A stretch of 64,000 nt of DNA, from NCBI RefSeq assembly GCF_017875465.1, contig NZ_JAGGMQ010000002.1, positions 1 through 64,000 on the forward strand, given 5' to 3'. Below are positions 36,949 to 46,757 of this stretch, piece by piece (within the stretch, counting starts at the first letter, position 1; each line of letters opens with the position of its first letter). Source of the stretch: Winslowiella toletana. Its GTDB lineage: Bacteria; Pseudomonadota; Gammaproteobacteria; Enterobacterales; Enterobacteriaceae. Under the pieces are notes generated by a model that was not told where the DNA came from, did not search any database, and worked only from the letters and a program-made list of their open reading frames with translations. A program made the translations under genes and the position numbers.

Positions 36949-37432
36949 TTACCCTGAGAACCTTCCCCGCTACGCGCTGTTGTGCGTGGGCAACAGCATG
37001 ATGGGCGACGACGGCGCCGGTCCGCGTCTGGCCGAACTGTGCGCGGAAAAACCACTTCCCGGCTGGACGGTGGTGGACGGCGGCGCGGCACCTGAAAACG
37101 ACATCGGCTATTTGCGCGAACTGCATCCACAACATTTGGTGATTGCTGATGCTACCGATATGGGGCTGGCGCCTGGCGAAATGCGCATTATTGCCGAGGA
37201 AGATATCGCCGACATGTTCATGATGACTACCCACAATCTGCCGCTGACCTTTCTCATGCAGCAACTGCGCGAGGACATCCCGCAGATCACCTTTGTCGGT
37301 ATTCAGCCCGACGTCGTCGCGTTTTATTACCCGATGAGTACCGCTGTGGAACAGGCGATCAGCCGCCTGCATCAGCTGTTACCGCGACTTGAAACTGGTC
37401 CTGGGATCGCTCCTTTCAGTCTTTCGACATAA
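36941..37432 (+). CDS. hycI: HycE maturation endopeptidase HycI
   Basis: Hydrogenase-specific C-terminal protease of 163 aa (E. coli 156). The Ni-sensing ligands correspond to E. coli Asp16, Asp62 and His90: Asp24 in GDDGAGP, Asp70 in IADATDMG and His98 in TTHNLPL. It cleaves HycE after nickel insertion. Overlaps hycH by 8 bp; last gene before the hydN promoter. Confidence 0.95.
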   Translation: MPDYPENLPRYALLCVGNSMMGDDGAGPRLAELCAEKPLPGWTVVDGGAAPENDIGYLRELHPQHLVIADATDMGLAPGEMRIIAEEDIADMFMMTTHNLPLTFLMQQLREDIPQITFVGIQPDVVAFYYPMSTAVEQAISRLHQLLPRLETGPGIAPFSLST

Positions 37433-37439
37433 CTGTCGA
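37424..37439. promoter_or_regulatory. Probable FhlA site upstream of hydN-fdhF
   Basis: TCGACATAACTGTCGA, a near-perfect palindrome overlapping the 3' end of hycI, followed by GTGACGAC as at the hycA-hycB site. It lies about 120 bp before the sigma-54 promoter, a typical enhancer distance. Confidence 0.65.
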
Positions 37440-37541
37440 TACGGTGACGACGCAAATATGACGTCAGTGAAAAATTTCGTCAGCGGAGCAACCTTTAAAA
37501 TTAACTCAATGAATTTAATAGTAAAAATTAAAAACATGAAC

Positions 37542-37557
37542 TGGCACGCTTTATGTA
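37542..37557 (+). promoter_or_regulatory. Probable sigma-54 promoter of hydN-fdhF
   Basis: TGGCACGCTTTATGTA has a consensus -24 element (TGGCAC) but GT instead of GC at -12. About 10 bp then lead to the expected start, 30 bp before hydN. Confidence 0.55.
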
Positions 37558-37598
37558 TAGCCAGTAGCTAAAACCAATGGCTTAGGGACTAATTACTC

Positions 37599-38144
37599 AT
37601 GAACCGGTTCATCATCGCCGATCCCAAAAAATGCATCGGCTGCCGTACCTGTGAAATTGCCTGCGTAATGGCGCATAACGACTCGCAGGATATCTCGCTG
37701 CTCAGCGCCGCGACATTCGCACCGCGTCTGCACGTGATAAAAGGCGTCAACCTCAGTACCCCGGTGATGTGTCGCCAGTGTGAAGATGCACCCTGTGCCA
37801 ACGTCTGCCCCAATGGCGCCATTCTTCGCTCAGCCGACCATGTGCAGGTGCTGCAGGAGCGCTGCATCGGGTGTAAAACCTGCGTGGTTGCCTGCCCGTA
37901 CGGCGCAATGGAAGTGGTGACAAAACCGATTTTCCGCCAGAACGGCGCCGCGATGGCAGCTACCTCGGATAAAGCCGAAGCGCACAAATGTGATCTGTGC
38001 CATGGCCGGACTGAAGGCCCGGCCTGTCTGGCCATCTGCCCGACCAACGCCCTGTTCGCTATCGATCGTAACCAGTTACAGGAGATGAATGCAGAAAAAC
38101 GTCGCCGCGCGGCGCTCGACAACACTTCTCCGCTGCTGTTTTAA
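37599..38144 (+). CDS. hydN: Electron transport protein HydN
   Basis: Protein of 181 aa (E. coli 175), an HycB-like polyferredoxin with four cluster motifs: CIGCRTCEIAC, CRQCEDAPCANVC, CIGCKTCVVAC and CDLCHGRTEGPACLAIC. In E. coli it supports FdhF activity. It is directly followed by fdhF (23 bp), so the two form one transcription unit; in E. coli hydN and fdhF are at separate loci. Confidence 0.93.
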   Translation: MNRFIIADPKKCIGCRTCEIACVMAHNDSQDISLLSAATFAPRLHVIKGVNLSTPVMCRQCEDAPCANVCPNGAILRSADHVQVLQERCIGCKTCVVACPYGAMEVVTKPIFRQNGAAMAATSDKAEAHKCDLCHGRTEGPACLAICPTNALFAIDRNQLQEMNAEKRRRAALDNTSPLLF

Positions 38145-38167
38145 CCCCGGATTAAGGAAACCTTCCA

Positions 38168-40339
38168 ATGAAAAAAGTCACGACTGTCTGCCCCTACTGC
38201 GGCGCTGGATGTAAATTGAATCTGGTGGTGGATAACGGAAAAATTATTCGCGCCGAAGCGGCGAACGGCGTTACCAATCAGGGCGAACTGTGTCTGAAAG
38301 GCTATTATGGCTGGGATTTTCTCAATGACACCAAACTGCTGACCCCGCGCCTGACACAGCCGCTGATCCGCCGTCAGAAAGGCGGAAAGTTCGAAGCCGT
38401 CAGCTGGGATGAAGCCATTCGCTACACCGCACAGCGGCTGACGGAGATCAAACAGAAACACGGTCCGCGTGCCATCATGACCACCGGTTCCTCGCGCGGA
38501 ACCGGCAATGAAACTAACTATGTCATGCAAAAATTTGCCCGAGCGGTGATTGGCACTAACAACGTCGACTGCTGCGCCCGGGTGTGCCACGGCCCGTCCG
38601 TGGCGGGTTTACAGGCGACGCTCGGCAACGGCGCGATGAGTAATTCTATCGGCGATATCGAGAATTCAAAATGTCTGCTGGTGATCGGCTATAACTGCGC
38701 AGATTCCCATCCGATCGTCGCACGCCGGGTGATCAAGGCTAAAGAGAAAGGCGCAAAAATCATTGTCTGCGACCCACGCCGCATTGAAACCGCCCGTATT
38801 GCCGATCAGCATCTGCAAATCAAAAACGGCTGTAATATGGCGCTGGTCAATGCTTTTGCACATGTGCTGATCGAAGAAGATCTGTATGACCACGACTATG
38901 TAGCGAAATACACCGAAGGCTTTGAGGAATACCGTAAAAATGTCGCGGATTACGCCCCGGAAGCGGTAGCGGAACAGACCGGCGTGTCCGCACAGCAAAT
39001 CCGTCAGGCGATGCGCACCTACGCCGCAGCGCCTTCAGCCACCATCATGTGGGGCATGGGCGTGACTCAGTTTGGCCAGGCCGTTGACGTGGTAAAAGGC
39101 CTGGCGGGGCTGGCCTTGCTGACAGGCAACCTCGGCCGGGCCAACGTCGGCGTCGGCCCGGTGCGCGGGCAAAATAACGTGCAGGGTGCCTGCGACATGG
39201 GTGTGCTGCCGAATGAATTCCCCGGCTATCAGTCGGTTACCGACCCGAACGTGCGGGCGAAATTCGCCGATGCCTGGGGGATTGACGTCAATCTGATGGA
39301 TACCGACATCGGTTACCGCATCACCGAAATTCCGCATCTGGCGCTCGAAGGCAAGGTTAAAGCCTATTACATCATGGGCGAAGATCCGCTTCAGACCGAG
39401 GCGGATTTAGGGCTGGTGCGCAAAGGCTTTGCCGCGCTCGACTTTGTGGTGGTACAGGATATTTTCATGACCAAAACTGCGGAACAGGCTGACGTTATTT
39501 TACCTGCGACATCCTGGGGTGAACATGGTGGCGTCTTTTCCTGTGCCGACCGTGGCTTCCAGCGCTTTGAGAAAGCCATCGAACCGACCTGTAACGTCAA
39601 GCGCGACTGGGAGATCATCAGCCTGCTGGCGACGCAGATGGGTTATCCGATGCATTACCGCGATAATCAGCAAATCTGGGATGAAATGCGCAGCTTATGC
39701 CCGCTGTTCTATGGCGCAACCTATGAAAAAATGGGTGAACTGGGCCACGTTCAGTGGCCATGCACCACGCTTGACAGCGCAGGAACGCCCTACCTGTATG
39801 CCAATAACCACTTCGATACCCCAACCGGTAAAGGTCAGCTGTTTGCCGCGCCGTGGCGCGCGCCGGCTGAATTGCCGGACGACAGCTATCCGCTGGTGCT
39901 GTGTACCGTACGCGAAGTCGGCCACTACTCCTGTCGCTCCATGACCGGCAACTGTGCAGCATTGCAAACGCTGGCTGACGAACCTGGCTTCGTGCAGATG
40001 AATCCGATCGATGCACAGGCGCTGACTATCAGTGACCAGCAACTGGTCTGGGTAGCCTCACGCCGTGGCAAAGTCATCTCACGCGTCAACTACAACGAAC
40101 GTATTAATGCCGGTGCGGTGTACATGACCTATCAGTGGTGGATCGGCGCCTGCAATGAACTGACGCAGGATAACCTCGACCCTATCTCTAAAACGCCTGA
40201 AACCAAATACTGCGCAGTGAAAGTCGAACCGATCGCCGATCAACGCTGGGCTGAAAGCTACGCACATCAGACTTACAGCGACATGAAAGCCCGCCTGCGC
40301 AGCGCCGCTGAAGACCTGATCCCCGCCAGCGGGATTTAA
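38168..40339 (+). CDS. fdhF: Formate dehydrogenase H, Cys-containing (non-selenium) FdhF
   Basis: Molybdopterin oxidoreductase of 723 aa (E. coli 715). N-terminal 4Fe-4S ligands Cys8, Cys11, Cys15 and Cys42, with Lys44, coincide in number with the E. coli enzyme. Residue 140, selenocysteine in E. coli, is here Cys encoded by TGC at 38585-38587, in the context NNVDCCARVCHGPSVAG with the adjacent catalytic His141 kept. The frame is therefore uninterrupted and no SECIS/Sec machinery is required. It oxidises formate to CO2 and passes electrons via HycB/HydN to hydrogenase-3. Ribosome site AAGGAAA. Confidence 0.97.
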   Translation: MKKVTTVCPYCGAGCKLNLVVDNGKIIRAEAANGVTNQGELCLKGYYGWDFLNDTKLLTPRLTQPLIRRQKGGKFEAVSWDEAIRYTAQRLTEIKQKHGPRAIMTTGSSRGTGNETNYVMQKFARAVIGTNNVDCCARVCHGPSVAGLQATLGNGAMSNSIGDIENSKCLLVIGYNCADSHPIVARRVIKAKEKGAKIIVCDPRRIETARIADQHLQIKNGCNMALVNAFAHVLIEEDLYDHDYVAKYTEGFEEYRKNVADYAPEAVAEQTGVSAQQIRQAMRTYAAAPSATIMWGMGVTQFGQAVDVVKGLAGLALLTGNLGRANVGVGPVRGQNNVQGACDMGVLPNEFPGYQSVTDPNVRAKFADAWGIDVNLMDTDIGYRITEIPHLALEGKVKAYYIMGEDPLQTEADLGLVRKGFAALDFVVVQDIFMTKTAEQADVILPATSWGEHGGVFSCADRGFQRFEKAIEPTCNVKRDWEIISLLATQMGYPMHYRDNQQIWDEMRSLCPLFYGATYEKMGELGHVQWPCTTLDSAGTPYLYANNHFDTPTGKGQLFAAPWRAPAELPDDSYPLVLCTVREVGHYSCRSMTGNCAALQTLADEPGFVQMNPIDAQALTISDQQLVWVASRRGKVISRVNYNERINAGAVYMTYQWWIGACNELTQDNLDPISKTPETKYCAVKVEPIADQRWAESYAHQTYSDMKARLRSAAEDLIPASGI

Positions 40340-40492
40340 TTTCACCAGGGCATCCTGACGCGAACTTATCATCATTTTCGCGTCGCAGCACAGCAGCGCA
40401 CAACGCGATCCCGAAGAGCTGATAATCATCAGGGGGTCGGGGTCACAGTGGCTGCCGGGTTGCCGCCCGAATCGTAAGGAAATGAGAGAGTC

Positions 40493-42817
40493 ATGTCTGT
40501 TTCCGGCATACGTATCCGCATTTGCGGCAAAGTCCAGGGGGTCGGTTTCCGGCCATTTATCTGGCAGCTGGCACACCAGCTGCAGCTGCGTGGTGAGGTC
40601 AGTAACGACAGCGCAGGTGTAGAAATCAGGCTACTTAAACCTGTCAGCCTTGACGCGCTGACAGAACAGTTACGCCGCGACTGCCCGCCGCTGGCGCATA
40701 TTGACAGCCTGAGTGTCGATGATTTCGTCTGGCAGACGGCGCCGCAAAATTTCACTATCACTGATAGCCGTCACAGCCGGATGAATACCCAGGTGGTTCC
40801 TGATGCGGCAACCTGCCCGGCCTGCCTGCAGGATATGGCCCGACCAACCGACCGTCGGTTTAACTATGCCTTTACCAATTGTACCCACTGCGGGCCGCGT
40901 TTTACGCTGATCCGTGCAATGCCTTACGACCGCGCGCTGACCAGCATGGCGCAATTCAGGCTATGCCCGGCCTGCGAGCGGGAGTATTACAACCCGGCCG
41001 ACCGGCGCTTTCACGCCCAGCCGATCGCCTGTCCGCACTGCGGCCCTTGCGTCAGCGCGACATTACACCATGGCGACGTTCTGGCGCAGGACGAGGCAGC
41101 AGTGGCACAGGCGGCGATGGCGATACAGGCAGGAAAAATCGTTGCCATTAAGGGGCTGGGCGGCTTCCATCTGGCCTGTGATGCCACACAGCAGGCGGCA
41201 GTGCTGCGTCTGCGTCAACGCAAACAGCGTCCGACTAAGCCGCTGGCTGTGATGCTACCGGACATCAGTTGGCTGGCGCAGTGCAGCGATATCCACGCGC
41301 AAGGCAGGCTGCGCGAGAGGCTGCAATCGCCAGCCGCACCTATTGTTCTGACTGCGAAAAATCCGCGGTCACCACTGTGTGCGGCGGTTGCACCGGAGAT
41401 GGATGAAATCGGGCTGATGCTGCCGTTTACTCCGCTGCACCATTTACTGATGCAGTCCTGTCAGACCCCACTGGTAATGACCTCCGGCAATGCAAACGGC
41501 TGTGCGCCCGCACTGACCAATGAGACGGGGCGTGATCAACTTAAGGATATCGCCGACCTCTGGCTGTTGCATAATCGCGACATTGTGCAGCGCGCTGATG
41601 ATTCACTGCTGCGGGTGACAGAGCATGGCAGCGAAATGCTGCGCCGGTCGCGCGGTTACGTGCCTGATGCACTCACTCTGCCCGCCGGATTTGACAGTCC
41701 GTACCCCCTGCTGGCGCTGGGCGGTGAACGCAAAAACACCTTCTGCCTGCTTCGCGGCAATCAGGCTATTCTCAGTCCGCACTTTGGCTCCCTCACCCGC
41801 AGCGATATTGCCAGCCAGCAGCAACAGGCCATTGCACATTTTCAGCAGCTCTATGACTGTACACCGGAGATAACGGTCTGTGATGCGCATCCTGACGCCG
41901 TCAGCTACTGTCAGGCGCAACGCCCGACAATCAACAGGATGGCGGTGTTTCACCATCATGCGCATCTCGCCGCCTGTCTGGCAGAACATAGCTGGCCGCT
42001 GGACGGCGGGAGAGTGGTCGGACTGGCACTGGATGGACTCGGCTATGGTGAGGATGGGGCGTTATGGGGCGGGGAGTGTTTGCTGGTGGATTACCTGCAC
42101 TGTGAGCATGCAGGCGGGCTCCCTGCCGTCGCCTTGCCGGGCGGTGACTGTGCCGCACGGCAACCCTGGCGTAACTTACTGGCGCACTGGCAGGCGTTTG
42201 TGCCGGACTGGCAGAAACGCTCTGAAGCGGACACCGTGTTATCACATCCGTGGTTGCCACTTTCAAAGGCGATTAGCGCCGGAATCAATGCGCTACGGGC
42301 CTCGTCCTGCGGGCGCTTATTTGATGCCGTCGCCGCGGCCCTTCATTGCGCACCCGCAAGTCTGAGCTGGGAAGGCGAAGCCGCCTGTCGTCTGGAGACG
42401 CTGGCGCGCAGCGCGCAGGGTGCGTTGCATCCGGTCACCCTGCCTTTGCTCCACACCGGTAAGCAAATCCTGTTAGATCTCGCGACGTTCTGGCGGCAAT
42501 GGCTTAACTGGCAGGCCGCACCCGCCGAGCGGGCGTTTGCCTTTCATGACGCGCTGGCGCAGGGCTTTGCCGGCCTCGCCCGTCATCAGGCGCGAATCCA
42601 CGGCGTCACCACCGTCGCGCTGGGCGGTGGCGTACTGCACAACCGGCTACTGCGACAGCTTCTGCCTCACTATTTAGCCCCTTTTCAGGTCCTGATGCCC
42701 CAACAGGTGCCGGCTGGCGATGGCGGGCTGGCGCTCGGCCAGGCGGTTATCGCCTGTGCCCGCCTTCAGCATCCTGGCTTTTCATTAACGCATAAGGATT
42801 ATCATGATAAACCGTGA
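40493..42817 (+). CDS. hypF: Hydrogenase maturation carbamoyltransferase HypF
   Basis: Protein of 774 aa (E. coli 750) that makes carbamoyl-AMP and transfers the carbamoyl group to HypE. The N-terminal acylphosphatase domain has [13 protein letters not shown] (about residues 12-24). Zinc-finger Cys pairs follow ([31 protein letters not shown]), then a YrdC-like nucleotide-binding domain ([17 protein letters not shown]) and a Kae1-like domain ([27 protein letters not shown]). 153 bp separate it from fdhF. Confidence 0.97.
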   Translation: MSVSGIRIRICGKVQGVGFRPFIWQLAHQLQLRGEVSNDSAGVEIRLLKPVSLDALTEQLRRDCPPLAHIDSLSVDDFVWQTAPQNFTITDSRHSRMNTQVVPDAATCPACLQDMARPTDRRFNYAFTNCTHCGPRFTLIRAMPYDRALTSMAQFRLCPACEREYYNPADRRFHAQPIACPHCGPCVSATLHHGDVLAQDEAAVAQAAMAIQAGKIVAIKGLGGFHLACDATQQAAVLRLRQRKQRPTKPLAVMLPDISWLAQCSDIHAQGRLRERLQSPAAPIVLTAKNPRSPLCAAVAPEMDEIGLMLPFTPLHHLLMQSCQTPLVMTSGNANGCAPALTNETGRDQLKDIADLWLLHNRDIVQRADDSLLRVTEHGSEMLRRSRGYVPDALTLPAGFDSPYPLLALGGERKNTFCLLRGNQAILSPHFGSLTRSDIASQQQQAIAHFQQLYDCTPEITVCDAHPDAVSYCQAQRPTINRMAVFHHHAHLAACLAEHSWPLDGGRVVGLALDGLGYGEDGALWGGECLLVDYLHCEHAGGLPAVALPGGDCAARQPWRNLLAHWQAFVPDWQKRSEADTVLSHPWLPLSKAISAGINALRASSCGRLFDAVAAALHCAPASLSWEGEAACRLETLARSAQGALHPVTLPLLHTGKQILLDLATFWRQWLNWQAAPAERAFAFHDALAQGFAGLARHQARIHGVTTVALGGGVLHNRLLRQLLPHYLAPFQVLMPQQVPAGDGGLALGQAVIACARLQHPGFSLTHKDYHDKP

Positions 42818-43844
42818 TTTTTTTCACACTCACCGCCGTGCCGGCTGGCTGTTATGCGGATTGATCGCAGCTAATTTAGCGGCCTGGGGCTGGGCGCTGA
42901 TAGTCTTCCATCACAGCGCAGCGCTGATCGCGGCCTCACTGCTGGCTTATGGCTATGGTCTGCGCCACGCTGTCGACGCCGATCACATTGCTGCTATTGA
43001 TAACGTGACACGCAAATTAATGCAGCAGGGACAACGTCCGGTTGCCGTCGGCGCTTTTTTCTCACTCGGGCACTCGACCATCGTAGTACTGGCCTGTGTG
43101 GCGATTGCCGCTACCTCGCTGGTTTTTGGCGATAAAATTGGCGGATTGCATGATTATGGCCGGTCAATCGGCACGCTGATTTCGGCCCTGTTTCTGCTGC
43201 TGATGGCGCTACTGAATGCGCTGATCCTGCGCGATGTTTACCGCCGTTTCCAGCAGGTCAAACAGGGCAACACCGATGCGTCGCAGGATGCGCTGCTCGT
43301 GGTACACGGTGGCGTAATGAGCAGGCTTTTTCATTTCGCATTTAATCTGGTCAACAGAAGCTGGCAGATGTATCTGGTCGGCTTTTTGTTCGGGCTGGGT
43401 TTTGATACCGCCACCGAAATCAGCCTGCTGGGCCTGTCTGCAGCGGGTGCTTCTTCTGGTATGTCAGTGTGGAGCATTCTGGTGTTCCCGGTCCTGTTTG
43501 CCTGCGGCATGGCGCTGGTCGATTCGCTGGATAATTTTGTTATGGTCGGCGCGTACGGCTGGGCATTTGATAAACCGGTGCGTAAGCTCTATTACAACAT
43601 CATGATTACCGCCACCAGTGTGGTCATCGCCCTGTTTATCGGCGGCCTGGAAGCGCTCGGGCTGATAGCGGATAAGCTGGATATGCACGGCGGGCTGTGG
43701 ACGCAGATTGGTCAGCTTAACGACAATATGGGCAGTGTGGGCTACGTGGCTGTGGGGATTTTTGTAATTTTCTGGGGCATCTCGGTGCTGAATTATCGCC
43801 GCAAAGGCTATGACCATCTGGTGATGAAATCTGGCCGGGCTTAA
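42804..43844 (+). CDS. NiCoT-family nickel/cobalt permease (HoxN/NixA type)
   Basis: Integral membrane protein of 346 aa with about eight helices. The family signature [14 protein letters not shown] (about residues 52-65) supplies the metal-binding H-x4-D-H; further conserved stretches are [29 protein letters not shown] and [14 protein letters not shown]. The ATG overlaps the end of hypF by 14 bp, so the transporter is translated with the maturation genes and presumably supplies Ni for HycE. It lacks a parallel in the E. coli hyc-hyp locus, where NikABCDE does this job. Confidence 0.92.
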   Translation: MINRDFFHTHRRAGWLLCGLIAANLAAWGWALIVFHHSAALIAASLLAYGYGLRHAVDADHIAAIDNVTRKLMQQGQRPVAVGAFFSLGHSTIVVLACVAIAATSLVFGDKIGGLHDYGRSIGTLISALFLLLMALLNALILRDVYRRFQQVKQGNTDASQDALLVVHGGVMSRLFHFAFNLVNRSWQMYLVGFLFGLGFDTATEISLLGLSAAGASSGMSVWSILVFPVLFACGMALVDSLDNFVMVGAYGWAFDKPVRKLYYNIMITATSVVIALFIGGLEALGLIADKLDMHGGLWTQIGQLNDNMGSVGYVAVGIFVIFWGISVLNYRRKGYDHLVMKSGRA

Positions 43845-44130
43845 GCGTCATTCAGCAAAGTACATTGCTGAGGAGGCTGATACTCATAGGAATGAATCTG
43901 ACAAGACGGGCTAAAGCAGGCATGCCGTTTTCAATGGAACAACCCTTCTTGCACTCTCACATTCGCACGCTTCGGATAACCAGACAGACATCAAAAGGAT
44001 TTTTATCCTCAAATCACCGGTCAGATGTAGCAAGCGCGCTCCGGCCATTTAATGAGCAGGAATAGACTCGCGGCCTCCTCACAGTACTTTTATCATGTCA
44101 AAGCGGTTGCTGCCCGCTCATTAGAACTGT
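43845..44130. other. Gap after the FHL island
   Basis: No convincing gene. A short stem (CAGCAA/TTGCTG, 43854-43871) follows the permease without a T-run. Confidence 0.4.
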
Positions 44131-44256
44131 TGTGTAGCGCCTTATCAGCAGCTTCCCCTCCATGTACCCGGAGCAGCCCGGGTGCCCGCGGTGAAAGGCC
44201 CGGATGCAGTTGTCCGGGTTCGCCCTGAGCACCTGCAGTATTGCTTCACGTTCCAT
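44131..44256 (-). pseudogene. N-terminal fragment of gene X
   Basis: The ATG at 44256 gives MEREAILQVLRANPDNCIRA, HRGHPGCSGYMEGKLLIRRY, then homology stops. It is the 5' part of the gene seen frameshifted at 22507-22775, with the same spacer leading to DUF2913. The Rpn gene that precedes it elsewhere is absent. Confidence 0.55.
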
Positions 44257-44346
44257 TCTTCACTCCCTTGCGTCAGACATCCACTGTAGTCAGTAAACGC
44301 CGTTATTCCGGTCAGCTGAAGAGAGCAGCTGCTGTACTGATTTTAT

Positions 44347-44946
44347 CTATGCTTCTGTTAACTGATGCTTTTCTGCCGTCAGTGCATAAAGGCCGGACGG
44401 CCCTTCACTGGTCATCTGCCATCCACAGCGGTTAAACAGCGTTTCCAGCCCCTTCACGCGCCCGGTCAGGCGCGCCATCAGCGGGCTGACCTGCCAGCCG
44501 TTGTCGTCAAACGCCGCGTCCAGGCTGGTCCGGGACACGTAAATGCCGTTGACGTCAGGGTTCAGGGCAGCGGCATGGCGTCCTGCCCACTCCCGGTCGC
44601 TGAGCAGCCGGTATGCCCAGTGCATGTCCTTCGCGGTTTCCAACGCATACGTCAGCCGGAACAGGTCGTTCTGTTCAGACAGCGCACCGGTGCAGGAGCG
44701 CCAGAGGTAGTCCAGCTTGCCGGCAAGCTTTGCGCCCACGCCATACTGGCGCCCCTGTTTCAGCAGCCATTCGATGTCGGGCGTTACCTCACGGGGAAAG
44801 CGGCGCTGCTTCAGGGCAGTCGCCAGCCAGCGGGTCAGAAAGAGATTTTCCTGAGCGGCAGAACATACAGCGCCGTCCTGGCGGGCCAGCTCAAGCGCCA
44901 CCAGGGCGCACCATGCCAGGTGGCCCGATTTTTCTGTCAGCGTCAC
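44347..44946 (-). CDS. DUF2913 family protein (intact)
   Basis: About 199 aa from the GTG at 44946, which has GGAGAAGGA upstream; an in-frame ATG at 44982 would add 12 residues. It shows the family pattern SGHLAWCALVALELARQDG, LFLTRWLATALKQRRFP, IEWLLKQGRQYG, LDYLWRSCTG and QNDLFRLTYALE. It is the intact counterpart of the nonsense-mutated copy at 1022-1624. Function unknown; probably a soluble, mostly helical protein. Confidence 0.75.
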   Translation of the reverse strand: MTLTEKSGHLAWCALVALELARQDGAVCSAAQENLFLTRWLATALKQRRFPREVTPDIEWLLKQGRQYGVGAKLAGKLDYLWRSCTGALSEQNDLFRLTYALETAKDMHWAYRLLSDREWAGRHAAALNPDVNGIYVSRTSLDAAFDDNGWQVSPLMARLTGRVKGLETLFNRCGWQMTSEGPSGLYALTAEKHQLTEA

Positions 44947-45072
44947 TGCGTGTCCTTCTCCTCTCTGTTCCTGTTTATACATGCATCATTCTGGCATATT
45001 TTAACCGTAAAGAAGGCAGCCAGTCATATTAAACAAAGCGATTGCTATAAATTTACGCAATGCCTGCCATAG

Positions 45073-45369
45073 TTAATCAGCTAAAGAAATGAATATACGC
45101 TCACTGTCATATATATTTATTATTCTTTTCGTTTTATCTTTATTCCAGTGGCAACGACCATCAAAAATGATTGCAGCCCCTTCAAGACTTTCAGAATCTG
45201 AAATACTGAATTTTTCGAGAATGGCATCACGCAGGCCGCCTAAAGGTATTCCAACATCCCTGCATTCAGCAGGATTAAGCCATTCAATATCATTATTCGA
45301 GTTATACAGCGTTCCCCAGTAAAACCTGAGTGCATTTTTAGTCATGGGTTCAGCATCAGGAAATTTCAC
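45073..45369 (-). CDS. Hypothetical protein
   Basis: Frame of 98 aa from a GTG at 45369, or about 90 aa from the ATG at 45345 (MTKNALRFYWGTLYNSNND). Regular alpha/beta-like sequence with GAAIIFDGRCHW near the C-terminus. No family recognised. AT-richer than the flanking genes, consistent with separate origin. Confidence 0.5.
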   Translation of the reverse strand: MKFPDAEPMTKNALRFYWGTLYNSNNDIEWLNPAECRDVGIPLGGLRDAILEKFSISDSESLEGAAIIFDGRCHWNKDKTKRIINIYDSERIFISLAD

Positions 45370-45488
45370 AAATAAATTTTTGGCTTTATAACGGAAATGC
45401 CCAATCGTAAAAAATCGGCCAAGCGCAGCCGTCGGACGGCATGATGCGAATAAAAAGAAGGGGAAAGAGTTCTGAGAATGACAGGATC

Positions 45489-45517
45489 AAAAAAGGCCTC
45501 CGCGAGGAAGCCTTTTT
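45489..45517. terminator. Bidirectional intrinsic terminator
   Basis: AAAAAGGCCTCC, loop GCG, then AGGAAGCCTTTTT: a stem with A-run on one side and T-run on the other. A second stem, TCCCGGC/GCCGGGA, follows at 45533-45550. It separates 45073-45369 from the Abi gene. Confidence 0.75.
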
Positions 45518-45676
45518 CGAAATTTTCGCGTCCCGGCATTGGCCGGGATCGCTCACACAGTCAGAGATCCCGTCTCTGGGGAGAGATTTTCGTACAAACT
45601 GACGCTTACGTCAAGCGTAATGTCTGTGGCATCCGCTTCAGGCCGCAGTATAGTAGCAGCATAACAAGGAGTGATT

Positions 45677-46741
45677 ATGACCATTGCCGCCATACTGGAT
45701 TCAATTTCCCAGCACAGGTTTGCCACCTACAAGTCCTCGGTCTTTAACGGAGCCAGCGAGGAGGAGTGCCTCGGCATCTACCTCTGGAACAAACAGCTCG
45801 CCGGCGCGTTCCTTCCCACGCTGCAGATCATAGAGGTGTCCCTGAGAAACGCCATCTGCGCTGCAAAGAGGCGGCACGAAGAGACACTCATCGAGCAGAG
45901 TGCGCCTGCGGCCGACTGGCCCGCGCTGAAAAGCCGCATCGACGATAAGTGGTTTGTGACCGTCATGACTCAGCAGAACAACCGGGACTCCTGGCGCGCT
46001 GTTGAAGGTGCCAAAGCGCAGCTGAGAAAGGACGGCAAGCCGCCGACCACTGAAAACCTCATCGCCAAGCTGACGTTTGGCTTCTGGGTCTCAATGGTTA
46101 ACCGCGACTACAGCGACGGCTATGCCAGCTATCTTCACCTCTGGCCGCACCTCATACCGGAAGTCTTCCCGAACGCACTCGATAAAAAGCAGGGCACGCC
46201 GCTTTCCGTCAACCGGATCGGAGCTGACCTGCGTGACATCAACACCCTGAGAAACCGCCTGTCTCACCACGAACCGCTCTGGCGCTCAGACAAGACATAC
46301 TGCGTGGAGCAGGCTATCAATAAGGTCGTGCGGGACTATCACAAGTGTCTGGACGTCATCCGCTGGATAAACCCTTCAAACCTGAAGCTGCTCAGCATCA
46401 TTGAGAACACGCAGAAGATGAACGAGCTGTGTAATCCCCATGCGCTGTGGAAAAATAAAAAGCTGCCGTCAGGGCTGCCGGACATACCGCAGACGTCAGA
46501 GGATGACTGGCTGGCCAGCACGCTGCTGGAAACCCGGCACACAGGCGGGATTATCTCGCTGGATGCCGGTAAAGGTTTTGCCATGTTACTCAGTGAAAAG
46601 GACGGGACGAAATTTATTGCGCAGGCGAGAAATTTTGCGGGCAGACTGGGTGCTTACGCCGTGGGTGACCGCGTCACGTTTGAACCTGAAAACAAAACTG
46701 CGGGGCGGCATCCGGTTGCAACCGCCGTTAAACCGGCCTGA
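45677..46741 (+). CDS. Abi-family (HEPN) abortive-infection-like protein with a C-terminal cold-shock-like domain
   Basis: Protein of 354 aa. Residues 1-240 match the Abi_2/AbiD-F type: an N-terminal SQHRFATYKSSVF, GIYLWNKQLAGAF, IIEVSLRNAI, and the HEPN R-x4-6-H signature within TLRNRLSHHEPLW (about residues 200-212), usually an RNase active site. The last ~65 residues (GGIISLDAGKGFAMLLS, DGTKFIAQA, VGDRVTFEPE) follow the cold-shock/OB-fold pattern, which suggests single-stranded nucleic-acid binding. The ribosome site AAGGAG fits the ATG at 45677. The next gene follows at 16 bp. Confidence 0.8.
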   Translation: MTIAAILDSISQHRFATYKSSVFNGASEEECLGIYLWNKQLAGAFLPTLQIIEVSLRNAICAAKRRHEETLIEQSAPAADWPALKSRIDDKWFVTVMTQQNNRDSWRAVEGAKAQLRKDGKPPTTENLIAKLTFGFWVSMVNRDYSDGYASYLHLWPHLIPEVFPNALDKKQGTPLSVNRIGADLRDINTLRNRLSHHEPLWRSDKTYCVEQAINKVVRDYHKCLDVIRWINPSNLKLLSIIENTQKMNELCNPHALWKNKKLPSGLPDIPQTSEDDWLASTLLETRHTGGIISLDAGKGFAMLLSEKDGTKFIAQARNFAGRLGAYAVGDRVTFEPENKTAGRHPVATAVKPA

Positions 46742-46757
46742 ATGGCGTGAGGTGTAG

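Noticed and set aside
38168..40339. Selenocysteine UGA and SECIS expected in fdhF
   Set aside because: Codon 140 is TGC and the frame is continuous; there is no Sec codon.
43865..44065. 66-aa plus-strand frame after the nickel permease
   Set aside because: No homology or ribosome site support; probably non-coding flank.
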